DNA of 64,000 nucleotides from Arcuatula senhousia (GCA_963971305.1 OZ020316.1:17874745-17938744), one strand, 5' to 3'; positions 49,647-61,861 are shown, counted from the first letter of the stretch. Program-made: numbers and translations. Notes: generated by a model not told the origin, from the sequence alone.

Positions 49647-50409
49647 TTTCGGTCAAAAAGAGGGGCCCGGGTTCCTAAACCCATAGGCTGCCATTTCCCA
49701 CAAGGGCATGAATTCTGGTTTAATAAGTCGATATAAATGACCAGAAGTCAAGCCCCTGTGGCGTTCCCGGCCCAAACCGAAATATTTTCCTAGAATTTGG
49801 GCAAAAAGTTTCAGACAATAAATTTTGCTACGCCTGACGCGTTATCTTTTGTTATTCATTAGACCTAGTCCTCTTATAGTAAATTGTGACTATTGGCACT
49901 TAACGAAGACATATGAAGTCTTATGCGCTAATTCTAACTTAAGAAATTCATTTAATTGGTGTAGCAAATGTTTCTTCTTGATATCATGTTTAAATCAACC
50001 TTTCATTTTTAACCTAACATAAAATCAGTTATACCACTATGTCATAAAATGTAACGAGATACCCAGCACTAATCATGATTTATCAGTAGATAAGGCTAAA
50101 TTCCTGAAAGACCCCCCTCATTAATTATCATAAACTTTCATTTAGCACCCTCTACAGTCCCGTGGTATAAATCAGTTATACCCCATCGGGCATCCGCCCT
50201 CAGGGGAATAACTAACACTTATTTATTTATATGAAAGTTGATACATGTATGAGCAATAAGTCTAACTTCTTACAAGGCAAAAAAAATACTTGTAGTTTAA
50301 ATGGTAAATAATTTGTTTTCACTTAATTTCAATATTGTCAGCAATTAATAAAAAGCATGCACAACTGAGGCAGAAGAACGATTTCTTTCCTATTGCTCTG
50401 AATATGTAA
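49647..50409. other. Intergenic, no gene seen
   Basis: AT-rich. Short ORFs only, and no structured repeat recognised. Confidence 0.35.
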
Positions 50410-53400
50410 CAATAGGCTCCAATGAGCCTTAATCGCTCACCTGGCCTTGATGTCAACTCTTTGAAGACTTTTGTTAAATGAGCCGAATGTTTTAGCAAGA
50501 AAAAGCTTTTCTTTATCTGCAATAGTTTTCATTCTATAAGCAAAAACAAAATTTTTCACCTTTAAAGGGCCATAACCCCTTTAAGGGATCATCTTCCAAC
50601 TTCGAGCCTAAAACGACTTTTGTAGAGCTTAATGAAATGAATGTTTCAGCTAGCAACAGCTTTTCTCTATCGGCAAAATGTTTCCTTCTATAGACCAAAA
50701 ACATTATTTTTCACCTTTAAGGGGTCGTAACCCCTATAAGGGATCATCTGACAACTTTGACCCAATGGAAACTTTTGTAGATCTAGAGTTACATAAGCTG
50801 AACATTTAAGCAAGCACTAGCTTTTCTCTTTCAGCAATAGTTTTCATTCTGTAGGCCAAAAACATGTAAAACGTTATTTTTAAGGGCCGTTACCCCTAAA
50901 TTGGGTCATCTGACAACTTTGACTTTATGCGGACTTTATAAGAGCTTAATGAGCTGAACATTTAAGCAAGCAACCGCTTTTCTTTATATACAATAGTTTT
51001 CATTCTGTAGACCAAAAACACTATTTCTTGCCTTTAAGGGGCTGAAACCCCTATAAGTGGCCATTTGACAACTTTGACTCTTTGGCGACTTTTTAAGAGC
51101 TTAACGAGCTGAACATTTACGCAAGCAACCGCTTGCGTAAATCTTAATACGATCCTACCAAGATCTTTTAAGCTTTTCTTTATCTGAATAGTTTTCATTC
51201 TATAGGCCAAAAACGCTATTTTTGTCTTATAGGGGCTGAAATCCCTATAAGGGGTCATTTGACAACTTGAACACGAGGAATACTTTAATGAGCTGAACAT
51301 TTAAGCAAGCAGCAGCTTTTCTCTAACTGCAACAGTTTTCATTCTAAAGGCCAAAAACACTATTTTGCCTCTTTAAGGGGCTAAAATCCCTATAAAACCT
51401 CCGACACACTGAACCGCGACTTACTACGATCTAGTTTTCCTAAATCGTAGGACATCATATAGTGTTGTCGTCCTTGGGTCGTGGAGATCGTGTCGTGATC
51501 GTAGTAGGTCGTGGATTACTACGACTGCACGACGTAAATTTTGAACATGTTCAAAACATTCGTAGTGCAGTCGTGGTGAAAATAGAGCGTGCTAACAGCG
51601 TACTGAGATCGTAAGAGGGTCGTAAAGCAGTCGGCTTCTGTCCTAGTAATGTCGTGGGACAATCGTGGTAAGGACGTACCTTAATTGACAGCCGATGTCA
51701 CTACGGTAGCGTTGCGCTCTCGTCACGGTCATACCATGAATATTGTACGACCTATACGGTCGTACTGCGATGATACTACAACCTTTAAGATCATACCACG
51801 ACAACACTACGACTCTTCCACGCCCTTGGCGTTCTAAATACGATCCTACCAAGATCTTTCTACGTTTTACATGTAACAATTGTCTCTCGCACTGACAAAA
51901 TCAAATACAAAAAAGTACCAATTGGCTTAACCTTTTAACCATTTGCAGCAGCAAATGCCTCCCTAGATTTTAGAAACCACAAATTTAGACATAACAAAAA
52001 CAAAAAAAAATATTTTAGTAAAACGACATTCAATGAGTCTTGATTTTGATGTTAATGTTTATCTTTTTAAATCCACACACCGTAGTTTTGATGACCTCGC
52101 ACATGTCCAACAAATTAAATGCATTTTGCAATTATAGAATTTCTTAAATTTAATATGAAAATATAGGAATTATTTAATTAATCTATTGATAAAAATTGTT
52201 ATTTTGACCGAGGCGCGCAGCATATGCAAATTAAGACAACTGATGTGTATGTGACCAGTTCGTGTTTTCATAAAATCGTCTTATTGCTATTTTTTCAAGT
52301 ATAGATAAAATGTTAAAAATATGGCTTAATAAGTCTTTCCGTTCTGTTTATTTTTTTCTTTATAAAAAGGAGAATGAGATCAGATAGGATATCGTTTTCA
52401 AATGTAACATGACAGAAATTTTACGGTAAGATAAAATGAATTTACAAAAAGAACATGCACGTATTGAATTGACCTTAGTTTATGTTGCTTAACATGGTAA
52501 AGGAAACACATCAAATAACATTTCATGACTAGCGTGGCACCTGCACCCCTTACCAAGTTTTGAAATTTAAGGTCGACCGATCGTAGAGGAGTCTTTGTCA
52601 GCGTAGTGGAATCGTACTGAGCGTAGTACAAGCGTTGTGAAAGTGTAACACGATCGTAGTGATCGTAGAAGATGCATAGGAAGGTCGTAACTGGTCGTGG
52701 TATAATCGTAGTATGGTTGTAGCAAAGTCGCTGAAGCAACGTACTGCACTCGTGGTGGTACTATCGTACTGTGGTCGTAGTGCTTTCGTCCTCGTAGTCA
52801 CACAGGCTATGTTATAACACAATCATTGCGACTCTACTACGATCACTAAGATCGTAGAGGTCGTTGAGAGCGTAGTAAGATCGTGGTCAGGTTGATGGGG
52901 GCTTAAGGGGTCATCTGACAACTTGGACCCTATGAATACTTTTGTAGGGCTAAATGAGCTGAACATTTAAGCAGGCAACATCTTTTTTATCTACCTGCAA
53001 TAGTTTTTATTCTAAAGGCCAAAAACACTTTTTTTCCCATTTAAGGCGCTGTAACCCCTATAAGAGGCTATCTGACAACTTCGACCATATGGAGACTTTT
53101 GTAGATCTAAAAGAGCCGAACATTTAAGCAAGCAACATATTTTCTCTATCTGCAAAACTTTTCATTTTATAAGCAAAAACACACTATTTTTTGCCTTTAA
53201 GGGGCTGCTACCCTTATAAGGAATGATCTGTCAATTTTGACCCAATGGAGACTCTTTTGTAGAGCTTTTGATGCTCAAGCAGTACGGTGCCATCAAGTTT
53301 CATCTATCTCTTATACTTTTTGATTTACAGGCCAAAGACAGTAGTCTGACCCCCTGGTCTATTTATAGTAACGGCAGCCATGTTTTTTGACGAATCAAAA

Positions 53401-53574
53401 ATCGAAACACAAATTTGGTGCAGGACACCCTTAGGATCATTCATACCAAGTTTCATATAATTCTGATCAGAAGTTTCAGAGAAGAAGATTTTAGAACAAT
53501 TGTTAACAGACAACGACAGACGACGACGGACGCCAAGTGGTGGCAATTATAGCTCACCTGTCCTTTGAGCTAAA
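50410..53574 (-). repeat. 'agctcacc' family repeat, copy 5, reversed and interrupted
   Basis: Reverse orientation: the 3' hairpin (aataggctccaatgagcc) lies at the left. The 5' end (tagctcacctgtcctttgag, with GACGGAC runs and ggcgtccgtcg on the minus strand) lies at the right, near 53574. Core units with ttgtcagatgac (minus) occur on both sides of a 1.5-kb insertion at 51396-52903, which splits one unit. Confidence 0.85.
51396..52903. mobile_element. 1.5-kb inverted-repeat element rich in CGTAGT motifs
   Basis: It sits inside a tandem unit of copy 5, and TAA flanks both sides (51393-51395, 52904-52906) while neighbouring units have one. The ends form an imperfect inverted repeat of about 35 bp (cgcgacttactacgatct versus ccacgatcttactacgctct after reverse complement). 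Both outer 400-bp parts are packed with cgtagt, tcgtag and gtcgtg in alternating orientation; the middle is AT-rich. No transposase. A 3-bp TAA duplication suggests a PIF/Harbinger-type origin. Confidence 0.65.
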
Positions 53575-53770
53575 AACACAAAGATGTTGTAAAACACACA
53601 AAACAAGTAAATGAACAGATTAACATAAGTACCGGTAACTTACAAGTTATAATAATGATGATTATTGTAACCTGCCTTGCTTTTAATGAATATTAACAAA
53701 AGACAGTATAACATGTTGACTCCCTGTCGTATCAAATGCGACCACTTCATTTCTCAGAACTATCTTACAG

Positions 53771-54361
53771 CAAAGATGGAAAGAAAGAAGCTAGGAGTGT
53801 TAGACCAAGCTAATGACTGGAAGCTGGCGGTAGACCTAAAACATAAACTGACATTCCCTGAGATCATTACAACCAATCTCAGGCCAGACATTGTACTGTG
53901 GTCACCAGGGACCAAGAAGATCGTTATAATGGATTTGACAGTTCCATGGGAGGAAAGATGTACAGAAGCCCATGAGAGGAAGGGAACAAAGTACGATCCT
54001 TTGCTGACGGAGTGTAGAGAGAGAGGATGGCAGACTTGGAGCTATCCGATAGAGGTCGGATGTAGAGGTTTTCCAGCCCAGTCAGTGTGGAGAATGTTAG
54101 CAGGGCTAGGAGTTACAGGACACAACAGAAGATCAGCAGTTCAAAAGATGACACAGGTAGCAGACAAAGCATCATGCTGGGTGTGGATGAAGGGAACACC
54201 AGTAGCTGGAAACCCACTACCATTGCACAGTGCTGATCACCACTGTGGAACCCCCATCCTGAGAGTGTACCGACCTAGAGGTCGAAACACACGACGAGGG
54301 ATGACCTCGGCTGAGGACTTTGGTGGTACAGCAGTTAGAACATCACAGCTGTATGTAAGTA
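53771..54361 (+). mobile_element. LINE copy A: 3' end with restriction-like endonuclease domain
   Basis: It encodes the C-terminal region of an R2/NeSL-like non-LTR element. A PD...D core (RPDIVLWSPGTKKIVIMDLT, P at 53884, second D at 53932) is followed by VPWEERCTEAHERKGTKYDP, then EVGCRGFPAQSVWRML and helical text to about 54210. The reading frame is intact to 54426. It aligns with 57736-58323 of copy B. Homology ends leftward near 53771 (5' truncation) and rightward at tcacagctgtatgtaagtaac, which is the shared 3' end. Confidence 0.8.
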
Positions 54362-55464
54362 ACTTTTTAACTTGGCGACCAGTGACGGCTAGGAAAGACT
54401 GGCTGACAACAGGAATAGAATGGTGACGTCTGGAAAGACAGATGGCATCCATGGAAGACTGTAAACCGGGTGTAAAGAGTCGGCAGCCCAACACACAGTT
54501 CCTGCGAAGGAACACCGCAACCAAGCTACAACACAGACAGAAGAACAATACCCCAAGGATCTTCCGAAAGGGGGAAAAATGATGGACCCAGTGGTAGGAC
54601 TTCAACGGTAAAAACAGACTTTGACAGGAACAACGGCGGAAACAAGATGCCACTGCGGAAAGCTGTGGAAAAACATATAGGTTTGAAAATTCATCAGGCA
54701 AGGGCTAATTGTAGACTTAAGAAGCAACAAGAGGGACGAACAGATAACACTGATCAGACGGAGAAGGACCACAGTAAGGTAGAACACCAAAAGCACTGAG
54801 GACCTTTTACCAAATGATGTTACTCAGACCAACATTGAGCCAGAACCAGATGTGACAAACCAACAACAATCTACTCCGGAACAACCAAGAGGAAAAAGGA
54901 AACCAGCGATACAGTGGCCATCCACAGATGACAGGAGATGGGAATCTTTTGATAATGACCTAGACACCATATTAACAAGCACATAGGTAGGAGACGTTCA
55001 GAGGAAGTTATCGGCATGGACAACTATAGTTTATGCAGTTTTAGCTGAACAGTTCGAAAAGGCAAAGAGGAACGTCAAGGATAAGTCAATAGAAGACAGC
55101 AGGAGATACACAGGTTACGAGAAAATATCAATAGAGTCACCAAGCAGTTAAAAGGAGCAAGTGAAGACCAAAGGATATGCCTCAGTGAGTTAAGATCAAT
55201 GCTGAGATAAAAGAGAAATAATCTTCAGAAAGCAGAGAGAATAAGAAAGGCCAGCCAAGAGAGAGGGAAGAAAAGGACTATGTTCACAGCAGACCCTTAC
55301 AGGTTTACTAAAGCCACTCCTGAAAGAGCTAAATCAAGGACATTAGAGATCACTAAAAACGAGGTTGAGACCTACCCTTAGAAGACACATGGAGATAAAG
55401 AAGAGTGGAAGAGCTAAGGCCCTTGTGACCGAATAGAGGATGTACCAGCACCAAGTGAACCAAT

Positions 55465-56710
55465 GAAATGTTCTCTCCCTGGATCGTAAGGTTGACGCTT
55501 TGTGTGATTCTGCCTTTCCTTATCACTAAAGGTCTTGACTTCCTTGGTTTGAAGGTCATTTTTGCCAACGATGCTGTTTCCTCCAGTGCTTTTAGTATCC
55601 ATCTAGCCTGGATGTGGGTGTCTGTTGTTAAGGCAGATCGTCCATAAAGCCTCTACTTGGTCGTTGTCTGATGTTGCTACATGTGTTTGGTCCCCAGGTT
55701 TCCCTCTCTCCAGCCTTGATGATCATATTCATGCCCATAACAAACAGGATCACTGAGATTGTACATCCTGTTACAATACCTTTCTGAAGTCTTTGCCAAG
55801 ATGTTGTGAAGTTATTGGTTGTAAACCGTATGTGTATGCCGCTGCAGTAGCTCTTGATCATCTGTTGGAAGTGTTCCGGTATATGGTGGTGTCCATCTGT
55901 AAGGGACGGACCATTTAACTTGAAGGGGGGCCATGGTTTTTTGTTTTGGCCAGAATTTTTTTTTGTGAATGCGTCATGACAGAATTTTTATTTTTTGAAA
56001 GCGTCGCGACAGAATATTTTTTTTAATTATTAGCATTATTTTATATGGCAGAAATTCTTCTTCAGGATATTTCTTTTTCTTACCCTCTGCTGCCAAATAT
56101 TTTTTTCATCAAAAATCATTTTCAAAATATTTTTTTCATCAAAAATCATTTTCAAAATATTTTTTTTTAGGAAAAAACCAAGGCCCCCCTTTCAAGTTAA
56201 ATGGTCGGTCCCTAACAGGGTGTGCGGAATGGTACCATAGGTGTTGGCCAAGTATAACCATAACTTAAAATTGTGAGATCTTTCTTGTTTGATTTCGCTT
56301 CTTGAATCAGCTGGGTTATGATGCTAGTGTGTTCAATGCACCCAGAGAAACAGACACTCCTCCTTTCTGCACTGAAGTGTCGACGTATTGGTTTGCAGTA
56401 ATGTATGTTGTCATTCTTTTCGCTAGTAGAGAGAAGAAGAGTTTCCCCTTTACATTCAATAGTGAGATGGTTCGAAACTGGTTTATCCCTTCTGACTTCT
56501 CCTTCTTTGGGACAAAGCATCCTTCAGCGTTTTGCCAACAAGATGGAATCTTCCCTTTCCTCCAAACTATCTTCAATAACTTCCATAGATGTTTCAGGAT
56601 CTTTGGACATCTCTTGTACACCTTATATGGGATGCCACTGGGACCTGGTGTTGATGCTGCCCTCGCTTTCTGAACAATCTCTTTCACTTCCTTGAATGAT
56701 GGTTGACCAT
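55465..56710 (-). pseudogene. Inverted RT segment of LINE copy B
   Basis: On the minus strand it reads, from right to left, NDGQPSFKEVKEIVQKARAA, STPGPSGIPYKVYKRCP, the finger region, then after a MITE insertion the turn QRLQKGIVTGCTISV and the catalytic FMDDL motif (about 55632-55646), ending KPRKSRPLVIRKGR and GREHFI. The flanking plus-strand text stops just before this segment and resumes just after it, so the middle was flipped in place. Degenerate. Confidence 0.75.
55903..56212. mobile_element. 310-bp PIF/Harbinger-like MITE inside the LINE
   Basis: The ends gggacggaccatttaacttg and caagttaaatggtcggtccc are inverted repeats and TAA flanks both sides. The interior repeats gcgtc(a/g)(t/c)gacagaattttt and a duplicated catcaaaaatcattttcaaa. 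Relatives of one end appear near 58996-59016 and 61064. Confidence 0.75.
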
Positions 56711-58323
56711 CATTGGGAATCCTATCAAGTGCATAGGGAAATGGTTTGATGACACTCTTGGAGATAAGGCTAACATCAAGAGAATAGAGCAGCAAGTATG
56801 TGAAGGGATGAAAAAAAATAGACAAGACTGGGCTACCCGGAAAATTCAAGGCTGGGATATACCAACATGGCCTCTTGCCACGCTTATCTTGGTCACTGAT
56901 GCTGTACGAAGAAGCAACAACAACAGTAGAGAAGCTTGAGAGAACTGTTACCAAACATCTAAGGAAATGGTTTGGAGTACCTCCAAGCTTCACCTCAATA
57001 GGACTGTATAGCAGAACTGCAAAACTTCAACTACCTTTAACATCAATTGTAGAAGAATTCATGACCAGCAAAGCCAGTCTTGTGAAGACACTGAAGGAAT
57101 CCAGGGATAACAAGGTACGATCAGCAGGAGTAGAGACAAGAACAGGAAAGAAGTGGTCAGTATCTACAGCAGTAGACAAGGCAGAGAGCAGACTGAAGCA
57201 CAAAGATATTGTCGGAACAGTGGCGGTAGGAAGGCAAGGTTTGGGTACAACCAAGAGCAGTTACTGGAAGAAAGCAGACAAATCAGAAAGACGAAGCATG
57301 GTCCAGAGGGAGAAAAGAGCCAGAGAAGAAGATCGGCAAGTGAAAGCAGTACAGATTGGAACTCAGGGAGCATGGACAAAGTGGGAAACAGATCGACGTT
57401 CTCTATCTTGAGCCGACATCTGGATATACCCACAATTCCAACTACAGTTTCTCCTGCGTTAAGTTTATGATCTGCTTCAAACACCATCAAACCTTCACAG
57501 ATGGGACCTCATTGAAACACCAGACTGTCCATTATGCGGACAAAGACGGACTTTACAACATATCTTGTCCTCTTGTCAGGTGGCTCCTTACCTAGGGGAG
57601 ATACACCTGCCGACACAATGAAGTCCTTAGAGAGGTAGCAGACACAATTGAGAGACAGCGGAAGAATTAGAACTTGCAGACCAAAACCAAACCTAGGCAG
57701 ATAAGTTTTGTGAAGGACGGCGAAACAAAAGCAAAGATGGAAAGAAAGAAGTTAAGAGTGATGGACCAAGCTAATGACTGAAAGCTGTCGGTACACCAAG
57801 AACATCAACTGACATTCCCTGAGATCATTCCAACCAATCTCAGAACAGACATTGTACTTAGGTCTCAAGGGACCAAGAAAATCGTTATAGTAGAGTTGAC
57901 AGTGCCATGGGAGGAAAGATGTGCAGAAGCCCATGACAGAAAGAGAACAAAATACGATCCTTTGCTGACGGAGTGTAGAGAGAGAGGATGGCAGACTTGG
58001 AGCTATCTGATAGAGGTCGGATGTAGAAGCTTTCTATCCCAGTCAGTGTGGAGAATGTTAACAGGGGTAGGAGTAACAGGACACAACAGAAGTTCAGCAG
58101 TTCAGAGGATGACACAGGCAGCAGAGAGAGCATCATGCTGGGTGTGGATGAAGAGAGACACCAGTAGCTAGAAACCCACAACCAACGCGCAGTGACTGAT
58201 CACCACTGTGGACCCCTATCCTGAGAGTGTACCAAGCTAGGGGTCGAAATACACTATGAGGGATGGCCTCGGCTGAGGACGTTGGCGGTGCAGCAGATAG
58301 AACATCACAGCTGTATGTAAGTA

Positions 58324-59496
58324 ACTACACTCATTGTTTTAAACCTAGTGATAATTTTATCGCAAATCTTCATAAAGTTGCACACATTATAGATAATTAA
58401 GCATACTGTTATACATTGTTAGACAAATAAATCTGTTACAATTTTGCTTTACATAATTCTTGTTAGTACGGGCGATAACAACATTAAAATTAATTTAGGA
58501 TAACCAACAAACCGAAAAATGGAAGACTGCACTGGTTATAGTTTGGTACAGGCATTTCAAAAGTACTTGCAGGTTAAACCCTAGGGTCAGTTAACACAAA
58601 ACACGGTTGTGAAGCTAAGTGATAAATTCAGGAAAACAAGCAGCCAAATGACTATCACGAATCACACACCAGTATGATTTTGAAAATCCTTTATGCAAAC
58701 GATGATTAATTTATACGGTTTAGGAAGTGCTCGAAGAAAACTGCCGAATTCAGTCAGGTCATTGACGAATCTTAATGAAAGAATTAACAAATGAATATAA
58801 TATATTCAACAACTTTCAATTAACCAAACGCTAGCAACAAACCAGGGCAACAAATAAATTGGCAACTTAAGTACAATTAACGGTCGTTGTCTCGAAAACG
58901 ACCCAAGAAAAACAAACAAATGCAAAGCATTAAGAGGTATTCTTATAGTTGTTCAAGGGGGGCGTTTTTTTACAACGAAATGCACATAAGTAAAGGGACC
59001 GACCATCTTACTTGAAGCGTGGGGATTGATGTTTAGTGCAGAAAAAATATCTATTTTTAACCATTTGTTCTTCTTATATATTAGTTATATTTCTTTAGAT
59101 ATTAGTTATCTTTTATATAAAAGAAACCCTTATTCAGAATATCTAAACCTCAGCTGTCCAAAACACCTTCAAGATTAGTTTTCGGCCTTAAAACAAATAA
59201 AATATGTAAATTGTTAACTTTGAAATATAATTAAACGTTTAGGAAAGACACTTATAAAACTAAAACCGTCGATTTAGGAATTCAGAGATTGCGAGGTTTT
59301 TGACTGTCTTTCTTTCTACACGACAAGTTTGTTTTCACACATGCAAATAAGGCTTCTTACAAAAAAAGTTTTTGTATGAACAGCACACAACTACAATTGT
59401 TTGGTCTAATAACTAGACATTGTTGGTAATGCCTCCGCTAGTGCTACATAAACACGGACTTCATTTGACAAATATGAGATAATAGATTACCATAAC
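58324..59496. other. Intergenic, one MITE end remnant
   Basis: AT-rich and without an exon. Near 58996-59020 the phrase agggaccgaccatcttact resembles one end of the MITE at 55903-56212. Confidence 0.4.
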
Positions 59497-59968
59497 TCGC
59501 CCCTGCAGGGCCCGGATGGCGAAAAGGCAGAGCCTAGCTTGTCGTAATAGGCGACTTAGGGTCTTAAGATTCTGACGTCAGTGCTCACCCTACAGAGCGA
59601 CAGAGTGTGTACCCTAGGTTGCTGAATAGGGTGTACCTCGTCCGCAGGGGTTGTCAGGTCTATAATTCGAAAACCCTGACCGCTGAACACAATAGGCCAA
59701 CGTGTGTGGAGAGTGCCACGCTTAATGCACGTAAAAGACCCCTTTGTGGACCGCCAAGTAGTGCACCGCATATGCTAAATTTTCCGTCCCTCTTCATGTG
59801 GTTGTTCAAAATTTACTGTTTTTATGTTTCCCACTCCAACCAATATTTCATTTATCATCATCATCATTTCATGTTCAATTTATCATTCTCATCATGTCCA
59901 TCGCCTTTAAATAACCTAGAGTGTTGCAAGGACGTAAAACACAAACTCTCTCACTCACTTACCATAAC
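59497..59968 (+). repeat. SINE-like dispersed element with CTCA tail
   Basis: GC-richer than its surroundings. It contains attcgaaaaccc (59663-59674), resembling a pol III B box, and ends in gtgttgcaaggacgtaaaac plus a ctctcactcactt tail. The 3' tail is shared with 35328-35386. A convincing A box was not found, so tRNA ancestry is uncertain. The ORF at 59607-59987 is incidental. Confidence 0.5.
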
Positions 59969-60453
59969 TCTTTCATGTCCTTTTTAAAACTTAATTTGAA
60001 GAAAAACACAAAAAGTTACAATATTTGTATTGGATACCTTAAATTTATGAAAATCAATTCAATGAACGGTATCATTGTTTTCTACCATAGAATTGTTCGT
60101 TAAACAAACAAAATCAAACTATGTCATGTTGGAACTCTGTGGAATGTGATATCCCGTGTCGGGTACATGTACTATTATTTCCCCAAATTGTTTATAATGT
60201 GGTTTTCTTATTTTAATTACCGACAGCTAAATTTTAAGATTCTGTAGCCACACGATATTGCTGAGCTGTAACATGTGTAAGCAGGATTGATGAACATTTT
60301 ACAACAAGCCTTTAAAAATGAAGAGTAATTAAATGTGTTTGTGTAATTTTTTATCTCATACTTCTTACTGAATAATTCACACAAAAACCATTATATGTAT
60401 ACATTATGTATATAGGTTTCCCAATAGTCATCCCCTAACCTAAGGATAACAGT
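59969..60453. other. 3' flank of the minus-strand terminal exon
   Basis: AT-rich; nothing recognised apart from being the likely 3' UTR side of the exon at 60454-60962. Confidence 0.35.
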
Positions 60454-60962
60454 CTAAAAGTCAGTGGGTAACAAATGGCTATATATTGTATTTCCAAGAT
60501 GTCGGCTCACGTCGTCTAAATTAAAACGAAAGTTTTCCAGTTTCACACCATCCTCGTTCAATGCTGATGAATTGAAGATGCAAGTACATTCTTCTATGTT
60601 ACCTTTCATGTACCTATTAGTAGTACTGCCGTATTTGTTACTACCAAACAAATAAAGTGGTGATCCGTCTTTTGAAAACAAATCAAATGCAAAGAGTCCG
60701 CCAGCTACTTCCTTATGCCAGTTATGCTTAGGTCGTTGGATCTTTGCGGTAAACCTTGTAAGTCCATCGACCTCTTTGCGGCTGATTTTGTATTTAAACT
60801 TATTCATTGGGTACTGGTCTTGAAAATTTTCTGGAAAATATTTAAGGTAGGTATAAACTTTCATTTCGACGTCCTTAGATGGGGATTTGACCAGAATATG
60901 GAAATTGATTCCTCCTGACTGATAGTTAACTAGCACAGTTAACTCTTCTTTATTTTTACAAA
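60454..60962 (-). CDS. Probable terminal exon of an unrecognised gene
   Basis: On the minus strand an acceptor (T-rich tract, tgcag) at 60967-60963 is followed by an open frame of 168 full codons to a stop at 60454. It begins CKNKEELTVLVNYQSGGINF and includes KVYTYLKYFPENFQDQYPMN, HKEVAGGLFAFDLFSKDGSP and NRYMKGNIEECTCIFNSSAL. Composition is that of a normal soluble, beta-rich protein, not a repeat or transposon. There is no good in-frame ATG near the acceptor, so upstream exons should lie beyond 60962. I could not find them. Function unknown. Confidence 0.5.
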
Positions 60963-61595
60963 CTGCAAAAAAATAATAAAAATGTTAATACCATTTCCTT
61001 TTTACAAATCTTGAAGCTTTAAAGCACTCTAAACATTGTACTTGTCATGACAATTAGGCACGGACCATTTGATTTTCTGGGGGGGGGGGGGGGGGTGGTG
61101 GGGTTATTGCTTTCGTCTGTTCACTGATTTTGGGAAGTAATATGATAAAACATTCATAGACTTTGATATCAGTGAATACCGGTTTTATATATCAACCTTG
61201 CCGTTGGTTCGATGAATATAATTTGATTCGGGTTGATACAACCTGCTATTATATGACGAAAATTATCTTGATTTTGATTGGCCTAGGATGTCATGAGAAG
61301 TATTACCCAGAGAGTATATTAACCATGTTAACCCCAAAGTAGTTGATAATAAACTGATAAAAAATTGACTTTTGAGTCGCTAAAAATAGAATATTTATCA
61401 CGTTTCAGTCGTAAGGAATAGAATTATAACGTAATGAGGTGAACTTATGACTTCATTTATCAAGATATCGATTGGTTATTCTAAATCTGTTCTTCTTGTT
61501 GGAATTGTTTTATTATCCTGTCTTTTTATAAATACGGTTTGACTTTGTTAAACACTTTAATCAAGGTTTAATCAACACTTTAATCAAGACACGTT
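60963..61595. other. Intron or intergenic, nothing firm
   Basis: AT-rich with a G run at 61079-61095 preceded by acggaccatttgattttct, which resembles an end of the 55.9-kb MITE family. No exon assigned. Confidence 0.35.
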
Positions 61596-61687
61596 TTACA
61601 TGTTGTCTGTTTTTGTCCCGTTCTTGTTGGTGTTTACTGGTTTTGTCTCTGCCCTTTCGAACTTTTGACATTCGGATACCCCATTGG
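61596..61687 (+). mobile_element. LINE tail fragment cut by the Ty3 element
   Basis: catgttgtctgtttttgtcc through gacattcggataccccattg matches the LINE 3' end at 31195-31285. The remaining 3' part (tacctctgcttctt elsewhere) is displaced by the LTR starting at 61688. Confidence 0.7.
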
Positions 61688-61860
61688 TGTAATGTATTAA
61701 TAGATTAGCCTATGAATGCAAGTGGGCGGAGCGATAGTTCACGTGCTGTATGCATGCTCTGTGTTCTTGATGTCCATGTAACTATGTAGATTATGAGTTT
61801 TAGTAATAGATGTTGTAAAACCAATATGTCGTATTTTATACACGAGTTCTAGCCATTACA
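61688..61860 (+). repeat. 173-bp 5' LTR of a Ty3/gypsy element
   Basis: It starts TGTAATG and ends CATTACA, a 7-bp inverted terminus with TG...CA, and is followed at once by a primer-binding site and gag. A TATA-like tattttata lies near 61833. The 3' LTR is outside the window. Confidence 0.8.
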
Positions 61861-61861
61861 T

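Larger units (their letters stand above)
54362..58323 (+). mobile_element. LINE copy B: near full-length, degenerate, with an inverted middle
   Basis: Order of parts: an N-terminal zinc-finger-like motif with a frameshift (CHCGKLWKN then GLKIHQARANC, 54647-54713); a basic region (PRGKRKPAIQWP, about 54885-54920); then a 1.25-kb RT segment in reverse orientation (55465-56710). Plus-strand coding resumes at KCIGKWFDDTLGDKANIKR (about 56728), then RKWFGVPPSFTSIGLY, the knuckle CPLCGQRR...HILSSC (57524-57572) and the restriction-like endonuclease region (57736-58170). Several stops and frameshifts make it non-functional. The 3' end matches copy A. Confidence 0.8.

Noticed and set aside
53325..53546. 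73-aa minus-strand ORF
   Set aside because: It is the leader of the reversed 'agctcacc' copy 5, matching the non-coding leader of copies 1 and 4.
59607..59987. 126-aa ORF
   Set aside because: Falls in the SINE-like element and runs through its CTCA tail; no protein features.
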